Positions 8,418 through 16,324 of a stretch of DNA of 64,000 nt are shown here, one piece after another; the first letter of the stretch is position 1; each line of letters starts with the position of its first letter. Both the position numbers and the translations under genes were made by a program. Source of the DNA: Bradyrhizobium sp. AUGA SZCCT0176 (GTDB taxonomy: Bacteria; Pseudomonadota; Alphaproteobacteria; Rhizobiales; Xanthobacteraceae); contig NZ_JAFCMB010000008.1 of assembly GCF_018130145.1 (NCBI RefSeq), forward strand, positions 124,001 to 188,000, in the 5' to 3' direction. Under the pieces are notes generated by a model. The model did not search any database and was not told the origin of the DNA. It worked only from the letters and a program-made list of their open reading frames with translations.

Positions 8418-8492
8418 AGCGTTTTCAAGCGAAAGCCTGCCCCGGACTTGATCCGGGGCGGCGGCAGGATCGCGTCACGAACGCGTCAAGAC
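8418..8492. repeat. Variant of the composite dispersed repeat with an inserted palindrome, copy C
   Basis: It begins GCGTTTTCAAGCGAA like copy A, then diverges into GCCTGCCCCGGACTTGATCC GGGG, whose CCCCGGA (8440-8446) and TCCGGGG (8452-8458) form a perfect 7-bp stem, and ends CGCGTCACGAACGCGTCAAG. It looks like the same element carrying a nested palindrome. It lies just past the lipoprotein stop. Confidence 0.6.
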
Positions 8493-8499
8493 AGACAGG

Positions 8500-8793
8500 T
8501 TATTTGGCAGCAGGGTTTGGCGCAGCGGCCGCGGCCGCCTGACGATCCCGCGCGGCACGCAGTTCGGCCTCGATCTTGGCCTGCTCCGCCGGCTTGATGA
8601 CCGCCTCGTCGCGCTCCGGCGGCAGGTCGTGGACCGGCAGATAGCCGCCGGCTTCCTTCGGACGCGCGGGCGCGTCGCCCGGCACGCCGACACCTGGCAA
8701 ATCCGCGATCGACGTCGAGCAGCCGCTGACCGCGAGCGCGGCGGCGAGCAGCGCGGCCATCGACCACAGCCTTATGATCCGATCCACCGGCAT
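8500..8793 (-). CDS. Small outer-membrane-type lipoprotein, unknown function
   Basis: A 97-residue protein with a signal sequence (MPVDRIIRLWSMAALLAAAL) and lipobox AVSGC, so Cys25 would be lipidated by Lgt and the signal removed by LspA. The mature part is Pro/Ala/Glu-rich with HDLPPERDEAVIKPAEQAKI and ends in an alanine-rich tail. There is no Asp at +2, so export to the outer membrane is expected by the Lol rule. No domain is recognised. It is divergent from phaC. Confidence 0.75.
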   Translation of the reverse strand: MPVDRIIRLWSMAALLAAALAVSGCSTSIADLPGVGVPGDAPARPKEAGGYLPVHDLPPERDEAVIKPAEQAKIEAELRAARDRQAAAAAAPNPAAK

Positions 8794-9090
8794 CCGTCCG
8801 GAAGTCCCCAATACCTGTCCCGTTGCCTTAGATCGTGTGCACAGCGCGCGCTGGCAAGAGCTGTTGGTATGCGCCTTGCAGCGCTGGATCGTCGAGCTGC
8901 GTCAAATTCTCCGCAACCCTTCAAACCATTGTCGCCCGAAACGATTAAAGCCAGAACAGGTAACTCAAACGGTGCGGCTTCAATGTGTCCGAACGGAGAA
9001 ATTTTATCGCAGTGCAACAGGATTAACCCAAACCTACCGCCGCCAATCGGCGCGGTGACGAACTCGAAATGAAGTTATAGTGTCCCAGAC

Positions 9091-10896
9091 ATGACCGACG
9101 TTAACACCGAAATCCACGCTGCGAAATCCTTCAACGCTGAAGCCTTCGCCATGAATATCGCCAGGGCCATGGAGAGCAGTGGCCAGGCGCTCGCGGCCTA
9201 CCTGAAGCCGCGCGAAAACGGTGAGCCGAAGGACAAACCGCCGAATGAGATCGCCGAGGTGATCAAGACTTTCGGCACGGTCGCCGAATACTGGCTTTCG
9301 GACAAGGAGCGGGCGTCCGATCTGCAGGTCAAGATGGCCAAAGCCTATCTCGATCTCTGGGGTTCGACGGTGCGCCGCATGGCCGGCGAAGAGGCCCCGC
9401 CCGCGATCGAGCCGTCGCCGCGCGACAAGCGCTTCAAGGATCCGGAGTGGAAGACCAACAAGTTCTTCGACTTCGTGATGCAGCTTTACCTGCTCACCAC
9501 GCAATGGGCGCAGGAACTGGTGAAGAACGCCGAAGGCATCGATCCGCATACGCGCAAGAAGGCCGAATTCTACGTCCAGCAGATCAGCAATGCGATCTCG
9601 CCGTCGAATTTCGTCTTCACCAATCCGGAAGTGCTGCGCGAGACGCTGGCGTCGAACGGCGACAATCTGGTGCGCGGCATGAAGATGCTGGCCGAGGACA
9701 TCGAAGCCGGCCGCGGCACGTTGCGCATTCGCCAGTCCGATCCCTCCAACCTCGTCGTCGGCGTCAACATGGCGACGACGCCGGGCAAGGTGATCTTTCA
9801 GAACGAGCTGATGCAGCTGATCCAGTACACGCCCACCACGGAGACCGTGCTGCGCACGCCGCTGCTGATCGTGCCGCCCTGGATCAACAAGTTCTACATC
9901 CTCGATCTCAAGCCCGAAAAATCCTACATCAAATGGTGCGTCGATCAGGGCGTCACCGTGTTCGTGATCTCCTGGGTCAATCCGGACAAGGAACTCGGCA
10001 AGAAGACGTTTGACGACTACATGAGGCAGGGACCGCTGACCGCGATGGACGTCATCGAAAAGGTCACGGGCGAGATGAAGGTTCATACCGCGGGTTATTG
10101 CGTCGGCGGCACCCTGCTCGCCTCGACGCTGGCGTGGCTCGCCGAAAAGCGCCGCGTGCGCGTCACCTCGGCGACGTTCTTTGCAGCCCAGGTCGACTTC
10201 ACCCATGCCGGCGATCTGCTTGTGTTCGTCGACGAAGACCAGATCTCGGCGCTCGAGCGCGACATGCAGGCGGCCGGCGTGCTCGAAGGCAGCAAGATGG
10301 CGATGGCCTTCAATATGCTGCGCTCGAACGACCTGATCTGGTCCTACGTCATCAGCAATTACCTGAAGGGACAACCGCCCTCCTCCTTCGACCTGCTGCA
10401 CTGGAATTCCGACGCGACGCGGATGCCGGCAGCCAACCATTCCTTCTACTTACGCAATTGCTACCTGGAGAACCGGCTGTCCACCGGCAGCATGGTGCTT
10501 GATAACACGCTGCTCGACCTCTCGAAGGTGAAGGTGCCGGTCTATAATCTGGCGACGCGCGAAGATCACATCGCGCCCGCGGATTCGGTGCTGTACGGCT
10601 CGCAGTTCTTCGGCGGGCCGGTCAAATACGTGCTGTCCGGATCCGGCCACATCGCCGGCGTGGTCAATCCGCCGGCGTCGGGAAAATATCAGTACTGGAC
10701 CAACGACAACATCAAGGACGTCACGCTGGCCGAGTGGCTCAAGAACGCCACCGAGCACAAGGGATCGTGGTGGCCGGACTGGCGTCAATGGCTGGAGGGC
10801 CTCGACGCCGAGATGGTGCCCGCGCGCGCGGTCGGCTCCGAGGCGATGCCGCCGATCGAGGATGCGCCCGGCAGCTACGTTCGCGTCCGCGCGTAG
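9091..10896 (+). CDS. phaC: Class I poly(3-hydroxyalkanoate) synthase
   Basis: Polymerises (R)-3-hydroxyacyl-CoA to PHA on granule surfaces. The 601-residue size fits class I. The lipase-like box GYCVGGT contains the nucleophile Cys337; Asp492 in REDHIAPADS and His520 in GSGHIAGVVNPP complete the triad expected from the family. The N-terminal region holds the usual PhaC_N elements (TPGKVIFQNELMQLIQYTPT, LLIVPPWINKFYILDL). The gene is monocistronic or leads into the MAPEG gene 70 bp downstream; no phaR or phasin gene is adjacent. Confidence 0.97.
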   Translation: MTDVNTEIHAAKSFNAEAFAMNIARAMESSGQALAAYLKPRENGEPKDKPPNEIAEVIKTFGTVAEYWLSDKERASDLQVKMAKAYLDLWGSTVRRMAGEEAPPAIEPSPRDKRFKDPEWKTNKFFDFVMQLYLLTTQWAQELVKNAEGIDPHTRKKAEFYVQQISNAISPSNFVFTNPEVLRETLASNGDNLVRGMKMLAEDIEAGRGTLRIRQSDPSNLVVGVNMATTPGKVIFQNELMQLIQYTPTTETVLRTPLLIVPPWINKFYILDLKPEKSYIKWCVDQGVTVFVISWVNPDKELGKKTFDDYMRQGPLTAMDVIEKVTGEMKVHTAGYCVGGTLLASTLAWLAEKRRVRVTSATFFAAQVDFTHAGDLLVFVDEDQISALERDMQAAGVLEGSKMAMAFNMLRSNDLIWSYVISNYLKGQPPSSFDLLHWNSDATRMPAANHSFYLRNCYLENRLSTGSMVLDNTLLDLSKVKVPVYNLATREDHIAPADSVLYGSQFFGGPVKYVLSGSGHIAGVVNPPASGKYQYWTNDNIKDVTLAEWLKNATEHKGSWWPDWRQWLEGLDAEMVPARAVGSEAMPPIEDAPGSYVRVRA

Positions 10897-10966
10897 CGCA
10901 AGCCCGCAGGGTTGGCTATAAGCTGATATCCCGTATCGGGAATCGAAATCGAGCGAGGGGGAAACG

Positions 10967-11365
10967 ATGACGCGTGAACTGTTCTGGCTGACGCTGACCG
11001 TGATTTTGACCGGTCTGCTGTGGGTCCCCTACATCATCAATCGCTGTCAGATCCGCGGCCTCTCCGGCGCCATGGCCAATCCCTCGCGCAACGACAAGCC
11101 GCATTCGGAATGGGCCAACCGGCTGATGTTCGCGCATGACAACGCGGTCGAAAACCTCATCATCTTCGCCCCCCTGGTCCTGATCCTCAACGCGGCCGAC
11201 TATTCCACCAAATGGACCGTGATGGCCTGCATGGTCTATTTCTGGTCCCGCGTCGCCCATCTGATCGTCTACACGCTGGGCCTGCCGGTGTTCCGCACCC
11301 TGGCCTTCACCGTCGGCTTCCTCGCGCAAGCCGTGCTGGCGCTGGCGATCTTCCAGGTGCTTTGA
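10967..11365 (+). CDS. MAPEG-family integral membrane protein
   Basis: A 132-residue protein with four predicted transmembrane helices and the MAPEG-like core AHDNAVENLIIFAPLVLILN (compare the ExNxxE/N-type motif of microsomal glutathione transferase relatives). GAGGGGGAAACG precedes the ATG. Family members act on glutathione or lipid electrophiles, but bacterial functions are mostly unassigned. Its last 78 nucleotides recur, degraded, at 14231-14309 on the far side of the caspase-hydrolase operon. Confidence 0.88.
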   Translation: MTRELFWLTLTVILTGLLWVPYIINRCQIRGLSGAMANPSRNDKPHSEWANRLMFAHDNAVENLIIFAPLVLILNAADYSTKWTVMACMVYFWSRVAHLIVYTLGLPVFRTLAFTVGFLAQAVLALAIFQVL

Positions 11366-11444
11366 AAGGCATCCCGAACGTTACGTGCATCCACCGCACG
11401 GCTTCTTCACGGAAGCGTGCCCTGTCAGGTCGTGCGTAGGTCCG

Positions 11445-12314
11445 TCAGGCGCCGAGCGCCGCGGCGATCTGAGTGGCGACATCGGCATCATCGAGATACC
11501 CGGCGATGCCGTGCCGATTGTCGGTGTGATTATTCACAAACGGGTAGTTCTTGATCGGCGGCTTGATAGCAAAATTCTCGGCATTGAGCGGATAGAGCGC
11601 GACGACATCGCGGTCATCGAATGCGTTGTACCAGTCCCGAATCCCGGTCGGCATCGTGAGCGGCGTTGCGAGCTTGTCGCGAATTGCGCGGATTCCAAGC
11701 GGAGATCCGACCGTGACGAGCCGCGGCACGGAGTTGCCGGCATGCTCTCGCAGCACCTCATAAGCAACGACGGAGCCAAGCGAGTGGGCGACAATTACGG
11801 TGGGCTCGTTCGTCAGTTGAGCCGCCACAATCTTGTTGATCTCGCGCCGGGTTTTGGAATCGTTGGCGTAGATGAACACGTCACGAAGCAATTGTCCGAT
11901 GCTGTAGTTTGAAACGCCGGGGGTGCGGCGATCGATGACGCGAATGATGGCCTGAACCCATTCCCAGTTTTCGGGACCACGCGGCTGCGGTACCGGCCCC
12001 ATTTCCTCTTCGACCTCGCGATGCGTAACCTTGTCATCGCTCCTGAGCTGGATCGCCACATCTTCCAGGAATGCCGCATATTCGTCGTTCATGGCACCGC
12101 CGCGTGTCGCGACGCCGTCGGCGGGAGGCAGGTCGTGACGCGCCAGTTGCTTCAGGAGTTCGTCGCCGTAGAAAGGTGCGTCGATCTGCAGGCCGGCTGG
12201 CATTCTGACGCCGATACCCGAGAATCCGCGACCAAGCGCGGCCATCCACTCGTCCTCGATGACCTTCGACGACTTGCCTTCTTGCGCCCGGCCATGGATC
12301 AGCAGCAGTCTCAT
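11445..12314 (-). CDS. Alpha/beta hydrolase coupled to a caspase-like protease
   Basis: A 289-residue cytoplasmic protein. It starts MRLLLIHGRAQEG, typical of the first strand and oxyanion loop of alpha/beta hydrolases; the nucleophile elbow is VIVAHSLGSVV with Ser178, followed by LVTVGSPLG. A candidate Asp is in FDDRDVVALYP and a candidate His in DNRHGIAGYL. There is no signal or membrane segment. Its ATG overlaps the stop of the caspase gene by four bases (ATGA), indicating translational coupling. A lipase, esterase or peptidase activity is possible; the region between residues 60 and 160 is an insertion I do not recognise. The pair may be a protease-effector module (inference). Confidence 0.85.
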   Translation of the reverse strand: MRLLLIHGRAQEGKSSKVIEDEWMAALGRGFSGIGVRMPAGLQIDAPFYGDELLKQLARHDLPPADGVATRGGAMNDEYAAFLEDVAIQLRSDDKVTHREVEEEMGPVPQPRGPENWEWVQAIIRVIDRRTPGVSNYSIGQLLRDVFIYANDSKTRREINKIVAAQLTNEPTVIVAHSLGSVVAYEVLREHAGNSVPRLVTVGSPLGIRAIRDKLATPLTMPTGIRDWYNAFDDRDVVALYPLNAENFAIKPPIKNYPFVNNHTDNRHGIAGYLDDADVATQIAAALGA

Positions 12315-14101
12315 TGCAAATCGCCCCGCTTTATTGCCTCGCGTAAAAGCTCGACGCCTTGCGGCGCGAAAGTGGTCCATAGGGCCGGTAGCAACCAATC
12401 GCGTGCCTTGCGCACGGCATCCGGCAATTGGGCGTCTCGCACTGCCAGCAATGACCAGCCCTGCCGCAACATCGGACAGAACGGCAGGATCGGAAGATCG
12501 GTTGCGGCATCTGCGCCGGCTTCGCGCGGCCGAACTCCTCGGCGCGCCAGCATTGCAACGTCAAACAGTTCCGCGACCAAGTCCCGGCGCATGTACTCGA
12601 GTACCGATTCGACCTGATCGTCGATACCGGCACTGGCAAAGGCGTACGCGGCATACAGACCAAGCGCGGGATCGAATACCTTGAGTTGTCTTACATTGTT
12701 GGCGAATGCCTGTGCTTCCTGAGGCGCAATCCGAAACACGCCGAGGCTGGCGGCAGCCGCAACGGCGGCGCGCAATGCCTCTATATCCCGGCGCACGTTC
12801 TGGTACTCGCTCCACCGTTTGCTGTTCGTCGATGGCACGTAATTGACGTTGCTTACCCTGCCGCCGTCGACGAAGACGTGCCCGATGTAACCGCGCAATC
12901 CCGGCAACACCGTGCCGCTGCCGCCGTCGAATTCGATCAGCACGCTTGTCGAGGGAACGTCGATACGTGCCGGATGAAGGCGTACAAGTTGTGTTCCTAG
13001 AATTTCGGCTGGAAATTGCGGCGAGGTTGCCCCGACAACCTGCGCACCGGTCACCGCAAAGCCGGTCTGAGTCTCAAAATGGTCGACCGGGGCGTCAACC
13101 AGATAGCGGTCGATCACGTCGGATATGCTGGCGCCATGGCCGATTTTCCGAACGGCCGCGGCCGCGTCCCGGGCACCCTGCCCCTGAGCAGCCGCTTCGA
13201 TTGCCTGGAGTGCCAGTGCAGCCACCGACGGGACGGGCGCCTCACGCCGGAGACGTTTCCGCATGGCCGGTCGTCTTCGGGGACCGAGGGTCTCCAATCC
13301 CGAGCCCGTCTCATTCAACGGGCTGGTAACGCGCGCAACACGACCAACATAGGCCTGTACCGATTCCAGGATGAACTCCGGAGTTTGCCCTGCCTTTGGC
13401 ATTTCTTCCGAGGCCGCATCCTGGACCCGTTCGTAAATCAACTCCTTGAGTTTACGGTTTGTCACAACCTCGATGAGTCCGCCGTTCTCCGGGACCTTAT
13501 CGATGAAGGCCGGCGGCGGATTGAGATAGCCCGCCATAAACACCTTCGTGAAGATGCCTCCCAGGCGCGCGTTGTCGTCCGCCTTCGCGGCTTCCACCGC
13601 CACCAGCGACGGCAGCGTTGCGAACACGCGATCAATCTCCGGTCGCGTACGCCGTTTAAGCGGCACGTTGGGAAAGATCGAGCCGCCATCGACGCGGCTA
13701 TCCTGCATTCGCGAGGGGATCGACCGGCAGGCGTCCGAGATGAACACCACGTTCTTGAGCCCGCTTTCCCGGGCCGCCATCACCGAGGCTTCCACAGATA
13801 TCGCTTCGCTGGCGTTGTTCGGAGCGCCCGAGAGCAACCAGATCTCCGAACTGCCGTTCTGAAAGCCATGGCCGGCGAAGTAAAAGACGACCTGCGAATA
13901 GGTGGCCGCGTCAACGACGCGATCGACCTCGTTAAAAATGCTGGCGAATGCGACCGGCCCCTTGTCGTCGGTGAAGGTCCTTACTTCAAAACCCTGCTTG
14001 GCGATCCAGTCGGAAAATGCCTTGGCGTCGTTCACCGCGCCTTGCAGAGGCGCAGGCGCTTTCGGTTTGTTGACCCCGATGACGATCGCAATACGCGACA
14101 T
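12311..14101 (-). CDS. Caspase-like (peptidase C14) protein with long C-terminal region
   Basis: A 596-residue protein. Residues 1-250 are a caspase-like domain: strand IAIVIGVNKPKAP, catalytic His78 in VFYFAGHGFQNGS and Cys125 in VVFISDACRSIPSR. Such proteases cut after basic residues (metacaspase or paracaspase type) or serve as executioners in bacterial immunity. Residues about 280-596 are unassigned; parts look beta-rich (VLIEFDGGSGTVLPGLRGYI) and the last 130 are helical. No signal peptide, so it is cytoplasmic, unlike the second caspase gene near 30 kb. The ATG at 14101 follows GGGGGCAGGA. It is the first gene of a two-gene operon with the alpha/beta hydrolase. Confidence 0.88.
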   Translation of the reverse strand: MSRIAIVIGVNKPKAPAPLQGAVNDAKAFSDWIAKQGFEVRTFTDDKGPVAFASIFNEVDRVVDAATYSQVVFYFAGHGFQNGSSEIWLLSGAPNNASEAISVEASVMAARESGLKNVVFISDACRSIPSRMQDSRVDGGSIFPNVPLKRRTRPEIDRVFATLPSLVAVEAAKADDNARLGGIFTKVFMAGYLNPPPAFIDKVPENGGLIEVVTNRKLKELIYERVQDAASEEMPKAGQTPEFILESVQAYVGRVARVTSPLNETGSGLETLGPRRRPAMRKRLRREAPVPSVAALALQAIEAAAQGQGARDAAAAVRKIGHGASISDVIDRYLVDAPVDHFETQTGFAVTGAQVVGATSPQFPAEILGTQLVRLHPARIDVPSTSVLIEFDGGSGTVLPGLRGYIGHVFVDGGRVSNVNYVPSTNSKRWSEYQNVRRDIEALRAAVAAAASLGVFRIAPQEAQAFANNVRQLKVFDPALGLYAAYAFASAGIDDQVESVLEYMRRDLVAELFDVAMLARRGVRPREAGADAATDLPILPFCPMLRQGWSLLAVRDAQLPDAVRKARDWLLPALWTTFAPQGVELLREAIKRGDLQ

Positions 14102-14230
14102 CCTGCCCCCATCCGCCACGGCTGTGTGCCATGACGCGGTGGGTCATTCAACTAAAGGTCGCAATGCCGGTCAATACTGGCGACCGTCGAATCACGGGAA
14201 ACAGCGCGATCTGCTCAAGTCCCACCACCG

Positions 14231-14309
14231 GTGTTCCGCCACCCTGGCCGTCACCGTCGGCTGCCCCGCACGGGCCGTGCTGGCGCTGGCGATCTTCCAC
14301 TGCCTCTGA
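14231..14309 (+). pseudogene. Degraded 3' end of a MAPEG gene
   Basis: About 67 of 79 bases match the last 78 bases of the intact MAPEG gene (11288-11365), including 23 identical bases ending in GCGATCTTCCA and a stop codon at the same place; a single-base insertion breaks the frame near its start. An ATGACGCG at 14131 matches the first eight bases of the intact gene, but the sequence between is not recognisably MAPEG. The remnant flanks the caspase-hydrolase operon. Confidence 0.75.
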
Positions 14310-14332
14310 TACCGGCACCCCCTGCATCCCGA

Positions 14333-15538
14333 TCAGTTCGCGGCCATCGCCCCGGTCGTCGGACGCAATTTCCTGAGCCAGAGCAGGATCAGGAGAGCCC
14401 CGCACGAACATGCCATCGCAAGGCCAAGCAGCGCGTTGCTGCCGAAATTCGTCAGCAAGCCAACAAGAACCGGAGGCGAAGCTGCGGAAATGAGGTTGAG
14501 CGGCAGCGCAATGCGCGAGGTCGCCTTGGCGAATTCGGCCTGGTCGTAGAACACCAAGGGTATGGTCGCCCGGGCGACTGCGAACGCGCCGCTGCCCATG
14601 CCATACAGCAGAATGAAGGCCGCGATCGCCCAATGCGATCCGCCGCCGATCATCAGCAGAAACATCGCCACAGGGATAGCTGAGCCGGCAAACAGCCCCG
14701 TCGTGATCCCATCCCACCGCCCGCCGCCAAGAAAATCCAATCCCCGGGCACTGACCTGAATCACGCCCAGCATCGAGCCGAAGGTAACGGCCGTGGCCGG
14801 CGACAGGCCCTCCACCTTCAGAAGCTCGATCAGCACGGCGCTGAATCCGAAGGCGACGAATGCATTGAGCGCGAGCGCAGCCAGGATGAGCAAGAACGTG
14901 CTTTTTTTCACGATAGGTGACGTGCCCGCCGGCTGCGCCGCGAAAATCGCCTCATCTTTTGGTTCGGTTCGACGCGGCAATCCGAAATAATAGAGCGGAA
15001 GGCACAACAGCAGCAGCATCCCGGAATAGACCAGACAGGTTCCGCGCCAGCCCATAACATCTGACAGAAACGACGTGGTGGGCCAAAAAACACTGCTGGA
15101 AAGCCCGGTCACCAGCATCATGGCGCCGATGCCGCGCTTCGCATCCCGCCCGGCGATCTCGTTGAGCATGATGTAGGCGGCCGTGGCCAGCGTGGCGCTG
15201 CCGGCCGTGCCGAGGATCACCCACGCAGCGAAAAACTGTATCGGGCCGTGTGCGAGCGAGAGCAGGACGAAGCCTGGCGCACCGATGATGGTCCCCGCGA
15301 TCATCACCCGGCGGGCGCCAAATTGCGTGAACGGCCTTGCCAGGATCGGAGCGCACAGACCCATCAGGACATAGAAGATCGAGTTGCCGGCAAACACCGC
15401 CGAGATGTCCATGTGAAGATCGGCGGCGACCTGCCCGCCCACGACCGCAAGAAGCCCGATCGTGCCCCATCCGATGACCTGCGCAATCGCGAGAACGATC
15501 AGGACGCGGAAAATTGTCTTGCCGGACTGAAGGACCAT
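14333..15538 (-). CDS. Major facilitator superfamily transporter
   Basis: A 401-residue protein with about twelve hydrophobic helices. The 2-3 loop motif appears as ARPFTQFGARRVMIAG, near the canonical GxLaDrxGrrxxl. The start MVLQSGKTIFRVL at 15538 is four bases from the methyltransferase stop, so the two genes form an operon; a long in-frame extension upstream only overlaps that gene and is rejected. The substrate is unknown. Its 3' end lies 23 bp from the MAPEG remnant. Confidence 0.88.
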   Translation of the reverse strand: MVLQSGKTIFRVLIVLAIAQVIGWGTIGLLAVVGGQVAADLHMDISAVFAGNSIFYVLMGLCAPILARPFTQFGARRVMIAGTIIGAPGFVLLSLAHGPIQFFAAWVILGTAGSATLATAAYIMLNEIAGRDAKRGIGAMMLVTGLSSSVFWPTTSFLSDVMGWRGTCLVYSGMLLLLCLPLYYFGLPRRTEPKDEAIFAAQPAGTSPIVKKSTFLLILAALALNAFVAFGFSAVLIELLKVEGLSPATAVTFGSMLGVIQVSARGLDFLGGGRWDGITTGLFAGSAIPVAMFLLMIGGGSHWAIAAFILLYGMGSGAFAVARATIPLVFYDQAEFAKATSRIALPLNLISAASPPVLVGLLTNFGSNALLGLAMACSCGALLILLWLRKLRPTTGAMAAN

Positions 15539-15542
15539 CGGA

Positions 15543-16136
15543 TCAGAGGCTTTTCCGGGCCACGACAAACAGCATCGGTGCCCACTGGTTGTCGAAGCCC
15601 ATGACCTCGCCGGTCTCGATTTCAAGTGAATTCCAGTTGCCCGCGCTGGCGTAGGTTTCGCGCAGCCAATCCGGCGACGGGTAATTGTAGTAGCGGCCCA
15701 GCGTGTCGCGGCCTTCAGCGTCACCGGTCTTGAAGCTGGCAAAGAAAGCGCCGCCGGGTTTCAGCGCGCGCCAGATCAGCGATAGCACCTGCGTTAGTTC
15801 ATCGCGCGGAACGTGCAGCAGGCAGGCATTGGCCCACACGCCGTCATAAGTCTCGACCGCGTCGATGTCATGGAACAGCAGCGTCCCGACCGGGCGGCCG
15901 AGACGGCGCGAGGCCACCTCGGCCATTTCCGGCGATCCATCCGTCGGCGACACGTCAAAGCCCCGCGCCAGCATTTCAGCGGTGTCGCCGCCGGCGCCAC
16001 ATCCGAGTTCAAGAATGGCAGCACCAGGCGGAAGCAGCGAGAGGAACGCCTCCAGCCTTGCCCGACGCGAGGTGATCTCGCGCGCCGCGTAAGCCTCGGC
16101 ATGGCCGCGGTAGAATTGAAGCGTCGCCTCGTCCAC
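15543..16136 (-). CDS. Class I SAM-dependent methyltransferase
   Basis: A 197-residue protein with motif I ILELGCGAGGDTAEMLA, acidic loop DVSPTDGSPEMAEVA, motif II-like YDGVWANACLLHVPRDEL and LKPGGAFFASFKTGDAEG, as in Methyltransf_25/11 proteins. The start is a GTG at 16136 with AGAGGA five bases upstream; the open frame upstream contains a copy of the argC tail and is not part of the protein. The substrate is unknown. It is first in an operon with an MFS transporter, which suggests modification plus export of a small molecule (inference). Confidence 0.85.
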   Translation of the reverse strand: MDEATLQFYRGHAEAYAAREITSRRARLEAFLSLLPPGAAILELGCGAGGDTAEMLARGFDVSPTDGSPEMAEVASRRLGRPVGTLLFHDIDAVETYDGVWANACLLHVPRDELTQVLSLIWRALKPGGAFFASFKTGDAEGRDTLGRYYNYPSPDWLRETYASAGNWNSLEIETGEVMGFDNQWAPMLFVVARKSL

Positions 16137-16148
16137 GAATTCCTCTCG

Positions 16149-16180
16149 CTGTCGGCGAGGCTCAGCATCAGCCGCGTGTT
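16149..16180 (-). pseudogene. Remnant of an argC 3' end
   Basis: On the minus strand this encodes RLMLSLADS in frame, against RLMLGLADS at the end of the intact argC 180 bp away. By eye 27 of 32 bases match, including 13 identical in a row. The stop codon is missing in this copy. It lies immediately before the ribosome site of the methyltransferase. Confidence 0.5.
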
Positions 16181-16324
16181 GCGGTAAAACAGTAGACCCG
16201 CCTTCGCCGGACGCAACTATGGATTCTGCGGTTCTGGGATGCGCTCGCAAGCCCCCGACGGCCGAACGGGCAGCGCCGGCATCGCGCTGATGGCGTGATG
16301 CCGGCTTGAGCGTAAGGCTTTGGC

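Noticed and set aside
14131..14230. 5' portion of a MAPEG pseudogene
   Set aside because: Only ATGACGCG matches the intact gene start; the rest cannot be aligned, so only the 3' remnant is annotated.
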